From assembly GCF_011382965.1 (NCBI RefSeq), contig NZ_CP049934.1:1488001-1552000 (forward strand): DNA of 64,000 nucleotides, written 5' to 3'. The notes under the pieces were generated by a model, which saw nothing but the letters and a program-made list of their open reading frames with translations, was not told where the DNA came from and made no database searches. Shown here piece by piece: positions 1 through 8,143 of the stretch. The position numbers and the translations under genes are program-made. The number at the start of each line of letters is the position of its first letter. Within the stretch, counting starts at the first letter, position 1. The stretch comes from Leucobacter insecticola. GTDB taxonomy: Bacteria; Actinomycetota; Actinomycetes; Actinomycetales; Microbacteriaceae.

Positions 1-136
1 ACTCCCGCATAAACAAGCCATTCCCAGGGCCGGTATAAGCGAAACCAACCAAAAGCGGTCAACTCAGGTGCTAGGAAGTATTTGGACGAGATGCTCGAGA
101 AGTATCGTCCGGGCACTCCGATTAAGAGCGCTTCAA
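1..136 (+). other. unassigned sequence beside truncated IS3 copy
   Basis: After a stop at position 10-12 a reading frame stays open on the plus strand into the IS fragment and encodes a charged stretch (for example GARKYLDEMLEK). This may be a piece of a protein cut by the IS, but nothing recognisable is present. At about 137 the sequence joins the start of the transposase orfB of the adjoining IS fragment. Confidence 0.2.
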
Positions 137-490
137 TGAACGAGAACACTTCAGTTACCGTTGCTTCGCGGCGAAGAAGGCGCTGATTTTTCCCAGGAAC
201 TCAATCTCACGCTTCAGCTCCGCGTTCTCGGCCTGCAACGCCTGGTACTTCGCCCACTCCACCGGACCACGCCCCTCGGTCTCGTCTTCGGGGTGTTCTT
301 CACGCCACGCGCGCACCCAGTTGCCCAAGGTTCCCTCGTTAATGCCGAGATCCACAGCGTACTGCGCGATCGGGCGCTTCGAGGTGATCACCAGCTCAAC
401 CGCGTCAGCCTTGAACTGCGGCGTGTACTTCTTCCGATCCATATGAAACAGTTCCTCCTAACAACTGTCTCAACAAACTGTACGGCCGCA
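137..490 (-). mobile_element. IS3-family element, truncated copy (orfA end only)
   Basis: This keeps the orfA end of the 1295-bp IS3-family element that recurs at 4400, 6849, 11284 and 20872. The outer end at 481-490 (…CGGCCGCA) is the same as in the full copies. All of orfB except its first codons is missing, so the element is cut at about 137. It differs from the other copies at a few positions (Tyr for Cys at orfA residue 28, Ile for Val near the frameshift site), so it is not a recent duplicate of them. Confidence 0.85.
155..442 (-). CDS. IS3-family transposase OrfA (helix-turn-helix protein)
   Basis: This 95-residue protein binds the IS ends and regulates transposition. The N-terminal half is the usual IS3 OrfA helix-turn-helix (KYTPQFKADAVELV… followed by INEGTLGNWVRAWREE). 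The C-terminal part is a leucine-zipper-like coiled coil (LQAENAELKREIEFL) that normally continues into OrfAB. A ribosome site and ATG lie just inside the IS end. With orfB deleted, the copy cannot transpose on its own and could only act as a repressor or be inert. Confidence 0.85.
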   Translation of the reverse strand: MDRKKYTPQFKADAVELVITSKRPIAQYAVDLGINEGTLGNWVRAWREEHPEDETEGRGPVEWAKYQALQAENAELKREIEFLGKISAFFAAKQR

Positions 491-492
491 AA

Positions 493-594
493 TGGGACAT
501 CGCGGCTCTTGTCGGTTGGATCGGTCTTGGCGGACAGATCTATTCCTACAAGAGCCGCGCTACTTCCGGGAGTAGCCTCGCCCGGGAGTATTGA
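493..594 (+). other. possible C-terminal remnant of a protein cut by the IS
   Basis: Directly next to the IS end a plus-strand frame encodes about 33 residues with a hydrophobic stretch (WDIAALVGWIGLGGQIYSY) and ends in a TGA. It could be the tail of a gene whose front was removed with the IS. There is no start codon and no recognisable family. The rest of the interval up to 630 shows nothing. Confidence 0.2.
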
Positions 595-630
595 CATCAT
601 CGAGAAACACTTAACCGAACGGCATTGGCC

Positions 631-1023
631 CTAGTCGCCTCTTCGCAAAAAGGGATGACTCTCAGATGCTCCTGTATGAAAATCGTGCCAAGCTTTGAGC
701 TCACCTTGTAGAAGAGATTTCAAGGGAGTGTCTCGCAGAAGCCATTCGACGAATCCAACCACGATGAGATTCGGTACATCGCGCTTGCCCTCAGCAAGTC
801 CTTGATTAAGCACCGCAAGGAGCTGAACCACATCAGCTGTTTTCGCCTCTGCATTTTTCTCAGCCCACTCGGCAACACCGCTCATAAAAATGTAGGCCAG
901 CAATTCTCCGCCTTGATCCTTCAAGTGTTCTTCAAGAAGCGGGGCAGTTTCGGGAACCTTTTCCACGAGGTTCCGACAAAACTCCTCATCAAGCTGATCG
1001 TCTTCATGCGATTCATTTTCCAT
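631..1023 (-). CDS. probable immunity protein (DUF7674-like)
   Basis: This acidic, helical protein of 130 residues has the pattern of small immunity-type proteins (PETAPLLEEHLKDQGGELLA near residues 24-43, then NLIVVGFVEWLL near 85-96), which I associate with the DUF7674 family. Its ATG overlaps the last codons of the toxin fragment at 1013-1275 on the same strand, the usual toxin-immunity coupling. It likely protects against that toxin tail. The toxin is now only a fragment, so the gene is an orphan immunity gene. The family name is from memory; the immunity role rests mainly on position. Confidence 0.55.
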   Translation of the reverse strand: MENESHEDDQLDEEFCRNLVEKVPETAPLLEEHLKDQGGELLAYIFMSGVAEWAEKNAEAKTADVVQLLAVLNQGLAEGKRDVPNLIVVGFVEWLLRDTPLKSLLQGELKAWHDFHTGASESHPFLRRGD

Positions 1024-1275
1024 TTAGCGCGTCCTCAATTTCTTGCAAGATTCTCTTTGCGGTCTCAATATCGGATGGATCGGCCCCCTTGTTCAGTCGG
1101 AGCCAATTTCTCAGGGACCCTCTTACGTTTCGCCCCTTACTGATATGGTCACCTCCCCCAATTCTTTCACCTGTGAGTAGTTCCTGTCTTATCGCATCCA
1201 CAAGGGAACCATCGCCCCCCTTTAGGGGAGTGCTCCCTTCTCGCATGTAAGCCTGGTTGAGGCGGTTCTGAAGAG
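1013..1275 (-). pseudogene. C-terminal toxin-domain fragment of a polymorphic toxin
   Basis: About 86 codons remain of a toxin tail (from NRLNQAYMREGSTPLKGG through GSLVDAIRQELLTGERIGGG to LQEIEDALNGK). It runs straight out of the IS256 end, so the upstream part is absent. The pattern of GS-DAIR-E, TGE-GG and a helical end resembles small tail domains of secreted polymorphic toxins, but I cannot name the fold or the catalytic residues. The overlapping immunity gene supports the reading. Being cut by the IS, it has no secretion domain and is probably not expressed as a working toxin. Confidence 0.5.
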
Positions 1276-1535
1276 GGCCTGTCAAGAGGTTTGTGTAAGC
1301 TGCGGGATTTAGTTTTCTGGGTTGATGTTGTTTGAGGTGGTCCGGGTTGTCGCAGCAAGCTCGTCCCAAGAGCTGTAGCGCCCCCGATGTAGCCGAGCTG
1401 GTCCGTGATCTCTCGTTTCGCTTCCCGACTCAGTTTGGGCAGAAACTCGGCCAAGGTCCAGAGAACATCATCGGCAAGAATCAGCCAGGCTTCTTGCGCG
1501 GTGAGGCCTTCTTCAATATCGAGTGTGGCGGTCAT
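1167..1535 (-). CDS. small ORF behind the IS256 transposase (possible passenger)
   Basis: It starts 25 bases after the transposase stop on the same strand. The first 60 or so residues look protein-like (TLDIEEGLTAQEAWLILADD, then LPKLSREAKREITDQLG). The frame then runs through the inverted repeat and into the neighbouring toxin fragment, where the sequence looks random, so its natural end is probably lost. I do not recognise the family. It may be an accessory gene of this IS lineage. The true product may be shorter. Confidence 0.35.
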   Translation of the reverse strand: MTATLDIEEGLTAQEAWLILADDVLWTLAEFLPKLSREAKREITDQLGYIGGATALGTSLLRQPGPPQTTSTQKTKSRSLHKPLDRPSSEPPQPGLHARREHSPKGGRWFPCGCDKTGTTHR

Positions 1536-2973
1536 GATAGGTGTCCTTTCGGGTGCAGTTTTAGAGGTAGGGCTCGATACGGTCGGGGTACGCGAGCGCG
1601 AGCTGCGCGAGCGCTGTCTTCCAGTTCGTAGTCACTGCGCCCTCGATCAGGCGAGGCTTCGCGTTGCGTTCTTTGGCAGGCTTTCCCCGTTCTTTCTGGC
1701 GTTCCCGGGCACGCTTGTCTTCGATGTTGCAGATCGCGAGCCACAATAGCTTCACCGCCGCAGCATCGTTGGGGAAATGACCACGGTTCTTCGTCACCTT
1801 CCGCAGCTGATAGTTCAACGATTCGATCGCGTTGGTGGTGTAGATCACCCGCCGAAGTTCCGGCGGGAACGCGAGGAACGGAATGAAACGATCCCACGCG
1901 TCTTGAAACGATTTCACCGCCGATGGATATTTCTTCCCCAACGTCGAGTTCGAGAACTCTTCGAGCGCTTCAAGCGCGGCATCCTCGTTGACGGCCTGGT
2001 AGATCGGTTTCAGGGCCGAGGCGACAGCTTTCCGGTCTTGGTAGTTCACGAACCGCATTGCGGCACGGATCAGGTGCACCACGCAGGTCTGTACCGTCGC
2101 TTCAGGCCAGGTCGCCTGGATCGCTTCGGGGAACCCGGTCAAACCGTCACACGCGACGATCAACACGTCACGCACGCCACGGTTCGCGAGCTCTGCACAC
2201 ACGGCTGCCCAAAACTTTGCCCCCTCGGTTGCTTGTACCCAAATCCCGAGGACGTGCTTGATGCCGTCCATATCGACGCCGACCGCGATATGTGCGGCCT
2301 TGTTTCGGACGTGCCCACCATCACGGATCTTCACGATGATCGCGTCGAGATAGATCACCGGGTACAACGGCTCCAAGGGGCGCGTCTGCCAGGCAAGGAC
2401 CTCGTCTTGGATCTGGTCCGTGATCTTCGAGATCGTCTCGTGTGACAGGTCAGTGCCCAGCGTTGAGTACAGGTGATGCTGGATCTCACGGATCGTCATC
2501 CCGCCCGCATAGAGCGAGATGATCATGCCGTCTAATCCGTCGAGGCGGCGCTGGCCTTTCGGGACGAGCATCGGCGTGAATGACCCGTTCCGGTCCCTGG
2601 GGATCGCAAGCTCAATATCACCGACCTCGGTCGATACGGTTTTCGCTGACGTCCCATTCCGGGAATTCGGGTAAATGTTTGCTTCGGGATCTCCTTTCTC
2701 ATACCCGAGATGGTCACTCAGCTCCGTTTCCAGGCCGCGTTCGAGGGCGGCCTTCACGATCCCGCCGAGTAGCCCGTTGTCGCCGGTCAACGGGGCACCC
2801 GCGTCCATCTGCGCGAAGATGTCATCCAACGCGCCAGAGGCCCTCAGCTGGTCAGCGATCTCTTTCTGTGTACGACGCCTTTCGGCGCGTTCCTCGTCTT
2901 GATACGACATGGTCTCCATAGTGTTGCGTTCCTTCCGGGGATCCCCGGCTTACACAAACTATTTGACACCCTC
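1276..2973 (-). mobile_element. IS256-family insertion sequence
   Basis: The element is bounded by imperfect inverted repeats that share TGTCAA and then GTTTGTGTAAGC about 6 bases further in (left end near 1278-1300, right end near 2949-2970). It carries a Mutator-type transposase and a second small reading frame. At about 1.7 kb it is longer than a typical IS256 element of 1.3-1.5 kb, because of the extra 250 bp behind the transposase gene. I could not see a matching 8-9 bp target duplication, so the flanks have probably been rearranged. Confidence 0.8.
1561..2919 (-). CDS. IS256-family (Mutator-type) transposase
   Basis: This 452-residue DDE transposase cuts and pastes the IS256 element. 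The expected catalytic residues are visible: Asp in VIYLDAIIVK (about residue 192), Asp in IVACDGLTGFPEA (about 254) and Glu in YTTNAIESLN (about 366). The length is a little above the usual 400 because of an extended N-terminus and a Lys/Arg-rich insert near residues 403-424. The frame is intact and the product should be active. The chosen start gives METMSYQD; an internal Met at residue 4 is also possible. Confidence 0.93.
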   Translation of the reverse strand: METMSYQDEERAERRRTQKEIADQLRASGALDDIFAQMDAGAPLTGDNGLLGGIVKAALERGLETELSDHLGYEKGDPEANIYPNSRNGTSAKTVSTEVGDIELAIPRDRNGSFTPMLVPKGQRRLDGLDGMIISLYAGGMTIREIQHHLYSTLGTDLSHETISKITDQIQDEVLAWQTRPLEPLYPVIYLDAIIVKIRDGGHVRNKAAHIAVGVDMDGIKHVLGIWVQATEGAKFWAAVCAELANRGVRDVLIVACDGLTGFPEAIQATWPEATVQTCVVHLIRAAMRFVNYQDRKAVASALKPIYQAVNEDAALEALEEFSNSTLGKKYPSAVKSFQDAWDRFIPFLAFPPELRRVIYTTNAIESLNYQLRKVTKNRGHFPNDAAAVKLLWLAICNIEDKRARERQKERGKPAKERNAKPRLIEGAVTTNWKTALAQLALAYPDRIEPYL

Positions 2974-3171
2974 TTACGACGTCGTCGCGGAACTCTTTGG
3001 GGTAACGAGGGGCATAGGTTCATCCTTCCAGACCAGCAGAAGCTAGCCATGTTGAATGTCACCTAAACGTGCATCAGACCCTGAGCCCGAACAAGAGACC
3101 AGCAACACACAGCACCCCAAACCATCGCATCACCATGTGACAGATTGAAGCCTTCCCTCTACGGTTGCATT
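2974..3171. other. intergenic stretch with a possible IS3 OrfA remnant
   Basis: Next to the IS256 end the minus strand reads APRYPKEFRDDVVR, which resembles the first residues of IS3-type OrfA proteins. It has an in-frame stop just upstream and is cut by the IS256 end after about 15 codons. If real, the IS256 element landed in an older IS3 element. The remaining bases up to the small genes show no gene or hairpin I can support. Confidence 0.3.
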
Positions 3172-3423
3172 TCAATCTTGCGCAACTGTTTTCAGGTGTT
3201 CAATCACGGTAAGAGCGTCTTCGGGCAGCACATCCACGCGAGTGTCGAACTCCCATTCCTCAATGCCCTCTAAGCAGACTGCAAGCATCTCAGCACAAGC
3301 AAGAAGCCCGGAACGCTCAATGGCGACAATGACATCACCTCTAGGGACTTCGAGAGACTCGGAAGGAACAAATCTATCTTGATAGTCTCTTGACAGGGAG
3401 ATATCTGGATTAATAGCTTTCAT
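3172..3423 (-). CDS. small immunity-like protein, paralogue of the next gene
   Basis: The product has 83 residues and no membrane segment. It shares its second-half pattern with the protein encoded at 3448-3711: a strand ending VVVA/VIVA, a helix with LTSIIGQALGLL / CAEMLAVCLEGI, then a basic-acidic R-V strand and P-D/E-A helix. The two therefore look like diverged tandem copies. It lies last in a minus-strand run toxin tail, immunity 1, immunity 2. Duplicated immunity genes behind a toxin are common in polymorphic toxin loci. The family is not recognised. Confidence 0.5.
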   Translation of the reverse strand: MKAINPDISLSRDYQDRFVPSESLEVPRGDVIVAIERSGLLACAEMLAVCLEGIEEWEFDTRVDVLPEDALTVIEHLKTVAQD

Positions 3424-3447
3424 GAAGGGTCCTTAACTAGGTAAAGC

Positions 3448-3711
3448 TTATGCCGGCGTATAAGTCGCGTCCAGAATCTCAGCTATGGCCCGCTGCAAAC
3501 TTCTTGCTTGGTCGGGAGTCATTTTCACCCGTTCCGTAAAATCATCGCCCTGTAACAGCCCTAGTGCTTGACCAATGATGCTCGTAAGCGTCTGTAGCTC
3601 GTCCCCTCGAGCCACAACGACGACTTCCTGCGGAGAAACGTCAGCCGTCGAAAACACCTTTTCCAGATGTTCATAGTTATTAACATCTTCATCAAAGTAC
3701 AACAAACGCAT
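3448..3711 (-). CDS. small immunity-like protein next to a toxin tail
   Basis: The 87-residue product begins MRLLYFDEDVNNYEHLEKVF and contains VVVVARGDELQTLTSIIGQA and MTPDQARSLQRAIAEILDA. Its start lies 2 bp after the stop of the toxin tail at 3714, which strongly suggests translation coupling and makes this the cognate immunity protein for that tail. A diverged copy follows downstream. No named family is recognised; the role is inferred from gene order. Confidence 0.6.
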   Translation of the reverse strand: MRLLYFDEDVNNYEHLEKVFSTADVSPQEVVVVARGDELQTLTSIIGQALGLLQGDDFTERVKMTPDQARSLQRAIAEILDATYTPA

Positions 3712-3713
3712 CG

Positions 3714-4399
3714 CTACTTTATCCTCCCCAGTAAGAAGTCTTGCATTCCTTCCACCGGCCTATAGGCAGTTCCACCATCAATGGCACGAGGGTTTCGAAT
3801 CACTAACGTACCGTCCTTCCAATAGTAAGTCTTCCCATTAGTAAGCTCTCGTTTTTGACCATTTTGAACCACATCCTCGATGAGTCTCGCAAACTGTTCT
3901 CGTGTGGTTATGCCAGGAAACTCTTTCTGGTCAATAACGTGTTTCTGAAAAGCATGTCCACTAGCAATTTCTTCTCCTACAAGGCTTGAATGAAGCTTGG
4001 CGCCGGTCTCCGATACCCTTTCTACCGAGATGAGTTCATCGCTGGCTTTCGCTGCGCCCGTGCCGAGATTTCCTTTGGCCCAGGTGAGTGCGGACTTCAC
4101 CTTCTCCGCAACCGTCACAGCCCAGCACCAGCACCCTTGAACGCATCCTTCACCCCGTTAGCCAGCCCCTTCACACCAGCCAACACACTCGACCCAGCAC
4201 CCGCCAACGACTTCGTCACACCCGACAACGGCTTGATCGCACTCGACCCCTGGTTCAACCGGCCAGCAATCGCCACACCACCCGGCACCACCACACTCGC
4301 CACCGTCGCAGTCGCGTACCCGATCGCATACGCATCACCCGAAACGACCCGATCCCACGCACCCGTCACCTGACCCCACAACTGCGCCCGAGCCCGCTC
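3714..4399 (-). pseudogene. LXG toxin C-terminal half with RNase-like tail, IS-cut and frameshifted
   Basis: The first part (4115-4399) is nearly identical to the middle of the LXG toxin at 17434-19395, beginning exactly where IS copy 6849-8143 splits the other gene (ERARAQLWGQ). The tail (3714-4118) is different: GHAFQKHVIDQKEF, then REQFARLIEDVV, TYYWKDGTLVIRNP and DGGTAYRP. The spaced His/Lys-His and the YW…VI…DGGT ending resemble BECR-fold RNase toxins such as those in CdiA tails. Relative to the intact gene one base is missing in a C run near 4128, which shifts the tail out of frame. The N-terminal half is missing here and lies inverted beyond the IS. Confidence 0.7.
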
Positions 4400-4444
4400 T
4401 GCGCTCGTCAAGTTCTTGAGACAGTTTCTTGTGTCTTTCCAGGT

Positions 4445-5352
4445 TTACGCGGCCAGGGACTGGTCGCGAGTCTCGTAAGCAATGCGTGCGGCAACCGGCG
4501 GTATGCCGCCAGCGCGAGCGTGCGGGCGGCGACGGTTGTACCAGGACTCGATGTAGTCCATGATCGCTGTTCGCGCGTGAAGACACGTCCGCCAGGACCG
4601 CTGGTAAAACATCTCGGTCTTCAAATGTGAGAAGAACGACTCCGCAACGGCGTTGTCCCAGCACACCCCAACCTCTCCCATCGACTGAGTGATGCCGTTG
4701 TTCGCGCACCAGCCCTGAAACTCGCCCGAGGTGTATTGGGCACCACGATCCGAATGGAATACCACTTCCCCAGACGTGTCGACTCGGCCGTGATCGCGAG
4801 CCATGACGAGCGCGTCGATCACCAGACTGGTGCGCATATGCGTGTCGGCCCGCCACCCGATGATTTCCCCATTGAACAAGTCGATCACGGTCGCCAGATA
4901 CAACCAGCCCTCATCAGTGCGCAGATACGTGAGGTCCCCACACAGCCGCTGACCTGGGACATCGGCAGTGAACTGGCGATTCCCGAACGCGTCAAGCATG
5001 TGGTTTCGAATGTGCGCGGTGCGCGCGGCAGGGTCAGCAACCGTGGTCTTCTTCCACGCCCGTACACGAACCGCTTTCAAACCCAGCTCGCGCATGATCG
5101 CTCCCACCGTGCCGGCAGCGACCGCTATGCCCTCGCCCCGCAGAATCCGCCAGATCTGGTCACGGCCGGCCTTCCCCTCGCAGCATCGTAGACGCGTGTG
5201 ACATGCCCGGTCAGCATCTCGTGGCGTTGCCGACGCGGCGACGGCAGTGACGGTTTCACCCACCGGTAGAACGATGCGCGAGACACCCGAAGCTTGGCAC
5301 ACATCCACGCCACAGGGTAGTTCGCCTTCTCCGCAGCGATGAACGAGAACAC
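4445..5352 (-). pseudogene. IS3-family transposase OrfB, frameshifted
   Basis: It matches the intact 302-residue OrfB of the other copies, including the integrase core (GDLTYLRTDEG, VFHSDRGAQY, WDNAVAESFFSHLK). One C is missing from a five-C run at about 5173-5177. The N-terminal 58 codons are therefore out of frame with the catalytic part. Either the copy is dead or the base is an assembly error. Confidence 0.9.
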
Positions 5353-5357
5353 TTCAG

Positions 5358-5644
5358 TTACCGTTGCTTCGCGGCGAAGAAGGCGCTGACTTTTCCCAGG
5401 AACTCAATCTCACGCTTCAGCTCCGCGTTCTCGGCCTGCAACGCCTGGTACTTCGCCCACTCCACCGGACCACGCCCTCGGTCTCGTCTTCGGGGTGTTC
5501 TTCACGCCACGCGCGCACCCAGTTGCCCAAGGTTCCCTCGTTAATGCCGAGATCTACAGCGCACTGCGCGATCGGGCGCTTCGAGGTGATCACCAACTCA
5601 ACCGCGTCAGCCTTGAACTGAGGCGTGTACTTCTTCCGATCCAT
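5358..5644 (-). pseudogene. IS3-family OrfA, frameshifted
   Basis: The first 56 codons match the intact OrfA, then the frame changes (…EDETEGVVRWSG) because one C is missing from a four-C run near 5475. The coiled-coil part and the frameshift signal needed for OrfAB are out of frame. Together with the OrfB lesion this copy could only move if another copy supplies transposase. Confidence 0.9.
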
Positions 5645-5694
5645 ATGAAACAGTTCCTCCTAACAACTGTCTCAACAAACTGTACGGCCGCACA

Positions 5695-6848
5695 GTGAGT
5701 GTGGTCGAGTTTTCTGCGGATTCGTGGCAGGCGTCTTCTCCGGGGTTGTTGAAAGGGCTGGGGCGTCGGGTTGAGGCGCTTTCTGAGTTGGCGTCGGGGC
5801 TTGAGAGTTTGGCGGGTTCTGATCAGATCTCGGGTCAGGGTGCTGATGCGATGCGTGACTATATTCTTCGGGTGCATGTGCCGATTGCGCAGTCGTTGTT
5901 TTTGACGGTGGTGACGTTCCAGACTGCGGTGGGGAAGTATTGGGACGGGTATCGTGGGGTGGATACTGATGGCGGGTTCCGGTTGGTGCGTGACGAGCTT
6001 TCGGCGCATGAGGCTCAGCTCAACGAGGGTATTGCGGACTTAGACAGGTTGAGTCAGGATCTGAAAGATATTGATGCTGATGCTGCGCATTTGGTGTCGT
6101 TGGGTGGTGCTGGTTCTCGGGCGGTCACTCAAACGGCGGGTGTGTTGCGGGGATGTTGGGGATTTCGACGTCGTTGCAGTCGACGTGGGAGTCGTACGAG
6201 GCGACTGATCCTGGGTTTGACCAGGTGAAGGAAGCGATAAGTGAGCTGAAGCGTATCGTGCGGGAGGTGGGGAACCTCAAGGTTGGGCGTGGGAGGTCGT
6301 TCTCGCCGGAGAGTTGGGCGGTCTCGTTTGGGGATTTGGGCGGTCTGGTCGATGGGATGGCGACGTATTGTGACGAGAACGCGCAGATTGCGTCTGATGG
6401 GTGGCAGCTCGCGCTTGATGGGTATGGGGATGATGTAGAGACTGCGCGTCGGGAGCAGGCTGGCTGGGATCTAGTTGGGGATGCGTTACAGATTGTTGGT
6501 GGTGCGGTCCTCACGGTGGTGGGTCTGGGGTTGACGCCGTTTACGGGTGGGTTCTCGTTGGGGTTGACGGCGTTGGGTGGGACGCTTCTGGTGGGCGGGA
6601 TCAATGGTGCGATTAATCATGCGTCGATTTGGCAGACGGGTCGGGAGCTGAACCTGATTGGTGATGCGGCTTCGGGGGTGGCGAAGTGGTATGACGAGGG
6701 GATTGGTCAGGCTGCTCGGGATTCGGGGAGTCCGGTGCTGCAGTTTTTGGGTGGTGCTGGTGCTGCGGTGGTGGATATGGCTGGTGGGGCGTTGCAGTTC
6801 AACCTTGTGGAGACCGATCGGGCGTTGGGGGCGTTGGCGACGGATGAG
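5695..6848 (+). pseudogene. LXG toxin N-terminal half, frameshifted and cut by IS
   Basis: Nearly identical to the first 385 or so codons of the intact LXG toxin at 17434. The GTG start is retained at 5695, giving MSVVEFSADSW. LXG domains are the secretion modules of T7SSb toxins. One G is missing from a five-G run near 6151 (LRGM in the intact gene), which breaks the frame. At 6848 the gene is split after GAG by an IS3 copy; the rest continues at 8144. A patch around 6433-6460 differs (DDVETARREQ versus DDLERERREK). Because IS copies in opposite orientation lie on both sides, this half can be flipped by recombination. Confidence 0.85.
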
Positions 6849-6896
6849 TGCGGCCGTACAGTTTGTTGAGACAGTTGTTAGGAGGAACTGTTTCAT

Positions 6897-7184
6897 ATGG
6901 ATCGGAAGAAGTACACGCCTCAGTTCAAGGCTGACGCGGTTGAGTTGGTGATCACCTCGAAGCGCCCGATCGCGCAGTGCGCTGTAGATCTCGGCATTAA
7001 CGAGGGAACCTTGGGCAACTGGGTGCGCGCGTGGCGTGAAGAACACCCCGAAGACGAGACCGAGGGGCGTGGTCCGGTGGAGTGGGCGAAGTACCAGGCG
7101 TTGCAGGCCGAGAACGCGGAGCTGAAGCGTGAGATTGAGTTCCTGGGAAAAGTCAGCGCCTTCTTCGCCGCGAAGCAACGGTAA
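6897..7184 (+). CDS. IS3-family transposase OrfA
   Basis: 95 residues: helix-turn-helix (FKADAVELVITSKRPIAQCA…INEGTLGNWVRAW) followed by a leucine-zipper coiled coil (LQAENAELKREIEFLGKV). A strong ribosome site (AGGAGG) lies about 10 bases before the ATG. Ribosomes slipping back one base at 7145-7151 continue into orfB to make the OrfAB transposase. Without slipping, OrfA alone acts as a regulator. Confidence 0.95.
   Translation: MDRKKYTPQFKADAVELVITSKRPIAQCAVDLGINEGTLGNWVRAWREEHPEDETEGRGPVEWAKYQALQAENAELKREIEFLGKVSAFFAAKQR
7145..7151 (+). promoter_or_regulatory. -1 ribosomal frameshift site GGGAAAA in IS3 transposase
   Basis: In the orfA frame the bases are read G GGA AAA, the classic X XXY YYZ slippery heptamer. 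The orfB frame is -1 relative to orfA and stays open from here to its own GTG at 7190. This is the expected way IS3 elements make OrfAB. All other copies in the window carry the same heptamer. Confidence 0.75.
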
Positions 7185-7189
7185 CTGAA

Positions 7190-8098
7190 GTGTTCTCGTT
7201 CATCGCTGCGGAGAAGGCGAACTACCCTGTGGCGTGGATGTGTGCCAAGCTTCGGGTGTCTCGCGCATCGTTCTACCGGTGGGTGAAACCGTCACTGCCG
7301 TCGCCGCGTCGGCAACGCCACGAGATGCTGACCGGGCATGTCACACGCGTCTACGATGCTGCGAGGGGGAAGGCCGGCCGTGACCAGATCTGGCGGATTC
7401 TGCGGGGCGAGGGCATAGCGGTCGCTGCCGGCACGGTGGGAGCGATCATGCGCGAGCTGGGTTTGAAAGCGGTTCGTGTACGGGCGTGGAAGAAGACCAC
7501 GGTTGCTGACCCTGCCGCGCGCACCGCGCACATTCGAAACCACATGCTTGACGCGTTCGGGAATCGCCAGTTCACTGCCGATGTCCCAGGTCAGCGGCTG
7601 TGTGGGGACCTCACGTATCTGCGCACTGATGAGGGCTGGTTGTATCTGGCGACCGTGATCGACTTGTTCAATGGGGAAATCATCGGGTGGCGGGCCGACA
7701 CGCATATGCGCACCAGTCTGGTGATCGACGCGCTCGTCATGGCTCGCGATCACGGCCGAGTCGACACGTCTGGGGAAGTGGTATTCCATTCGGATCGTGG
7801 TGCCCAATACACCTCGGGCGAGTTTCAGGGCTGGTGCGCGAACAACGGCATCACTCAGTCGATGGGAGAGGTTGGGGTGTGCTGGGACAACGCCGTTGCG
7901 GAGTCGTTCTTCTCACATTTGAAGACCGAGATGTTTTACCAGCGGTCCTGGCGGACGTGTCTTCACGCGCGAACAGCGATCATGGACTACATCGAGTCCT
8001 GGTACAACCGTCGCCGCCCGCACGCTCGCGCTGGCGGCATACCGCCGGTTGCCGCACGCATTGCTTACGAGACTCGCGACCAGTCCCTGGCCGCGTAA
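7190..8098 (+). CDS. IS3-family transposase OrfB (rve integrase core)
   Basis: 302 residues from a GTG 5 bp after the orfA stop. An HTH_21-type region (SFIAAEKANYPVAWMCAKL) is followed by the integrase core with the D-D-E residues in CGDLTYLRTDEG (about 141), FHSDRGAQYTSGEF (about 202) and WDNAVAESFFSHLK (about 238). The C-terminus carries YIESWYNRRRPH typical of this family. The main product is probably the OrfAB fusion made by frameshifting. Confidence 0.96.
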   Translation: MFSFIAAEKANYPVAWMCAKLRVSRASFYRWVKPSLPSPRRQRHEMLTGHVTRVYDAARGKAGRDQIWRILRGEGIAVAAGTVGAIMRELGLKAVRVRAWKKTTVADPAARTAHIRNHMLDAFGNRQFTADVPGQRLCGDLTYLRTDEGWLYLATVIDLFNGEIIGWRADTHMRTSLVIDALVMARDHGRVDTSGEVVFHSDRGAQYTSGEFQGWCANNGITQSMGEVGVCWDNAVAESFFSHLKTEMFYQRSWRTCLHARTAIMDYIESWYNRRRPHARAGGIPPVAARIAYETRDQSLAA

Positions 8099-8143
8099 AC
8101 CTGGAAAGACACAAGAAACTGTCTCAAGAACTTGACGAGCGCA

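Larger units (their letters stand above)
4400..5692 (-). mobile_element. IS3-family element (1293 bp), two single-base losses
   Basis: This is a full-length copy except that it is 2 bases shorter than the 1295-bp copies. One base is lost in each transposase frame, both in C runs. Ends are TGCGCTCGTC at 4400 and GGCCGCA at 5692. Flanking triplets are CTC on the left and CAG on the right, so there is no 3-bp target duplication. The left flank is the same gene junction as in the copy at 6849-8143, which points to recombination between copies rather than simple insertion. Confidence 0.93.
6849..8143 (+). mobile_element. IS3-family element, intact 1295-bp copy with target duplication
   Basis: Ends are TGCGGCCGTACAG at 6849 and CGAGCGCA at 8143; the inner parts share TTGAGACAGTT as inverted repeat, with 5'-TG…CA-3' termini as usual for IS3. 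A GAG triplet at 6846-6848 is repeated at 8144-8146, and the uninterrupted gene at 18590 has it once, so this is a true insertion with a 3-bp duplication. Both transposase frames are intact. This is the reference copy of the window. Confidence 0.97.

Noticed and set aside
1777..2445. Long open frame on the plus strand opposite the IS256 transposase
   Set aside because: It mirrors the high-GC coding strand of a clear transposase and has no family features.
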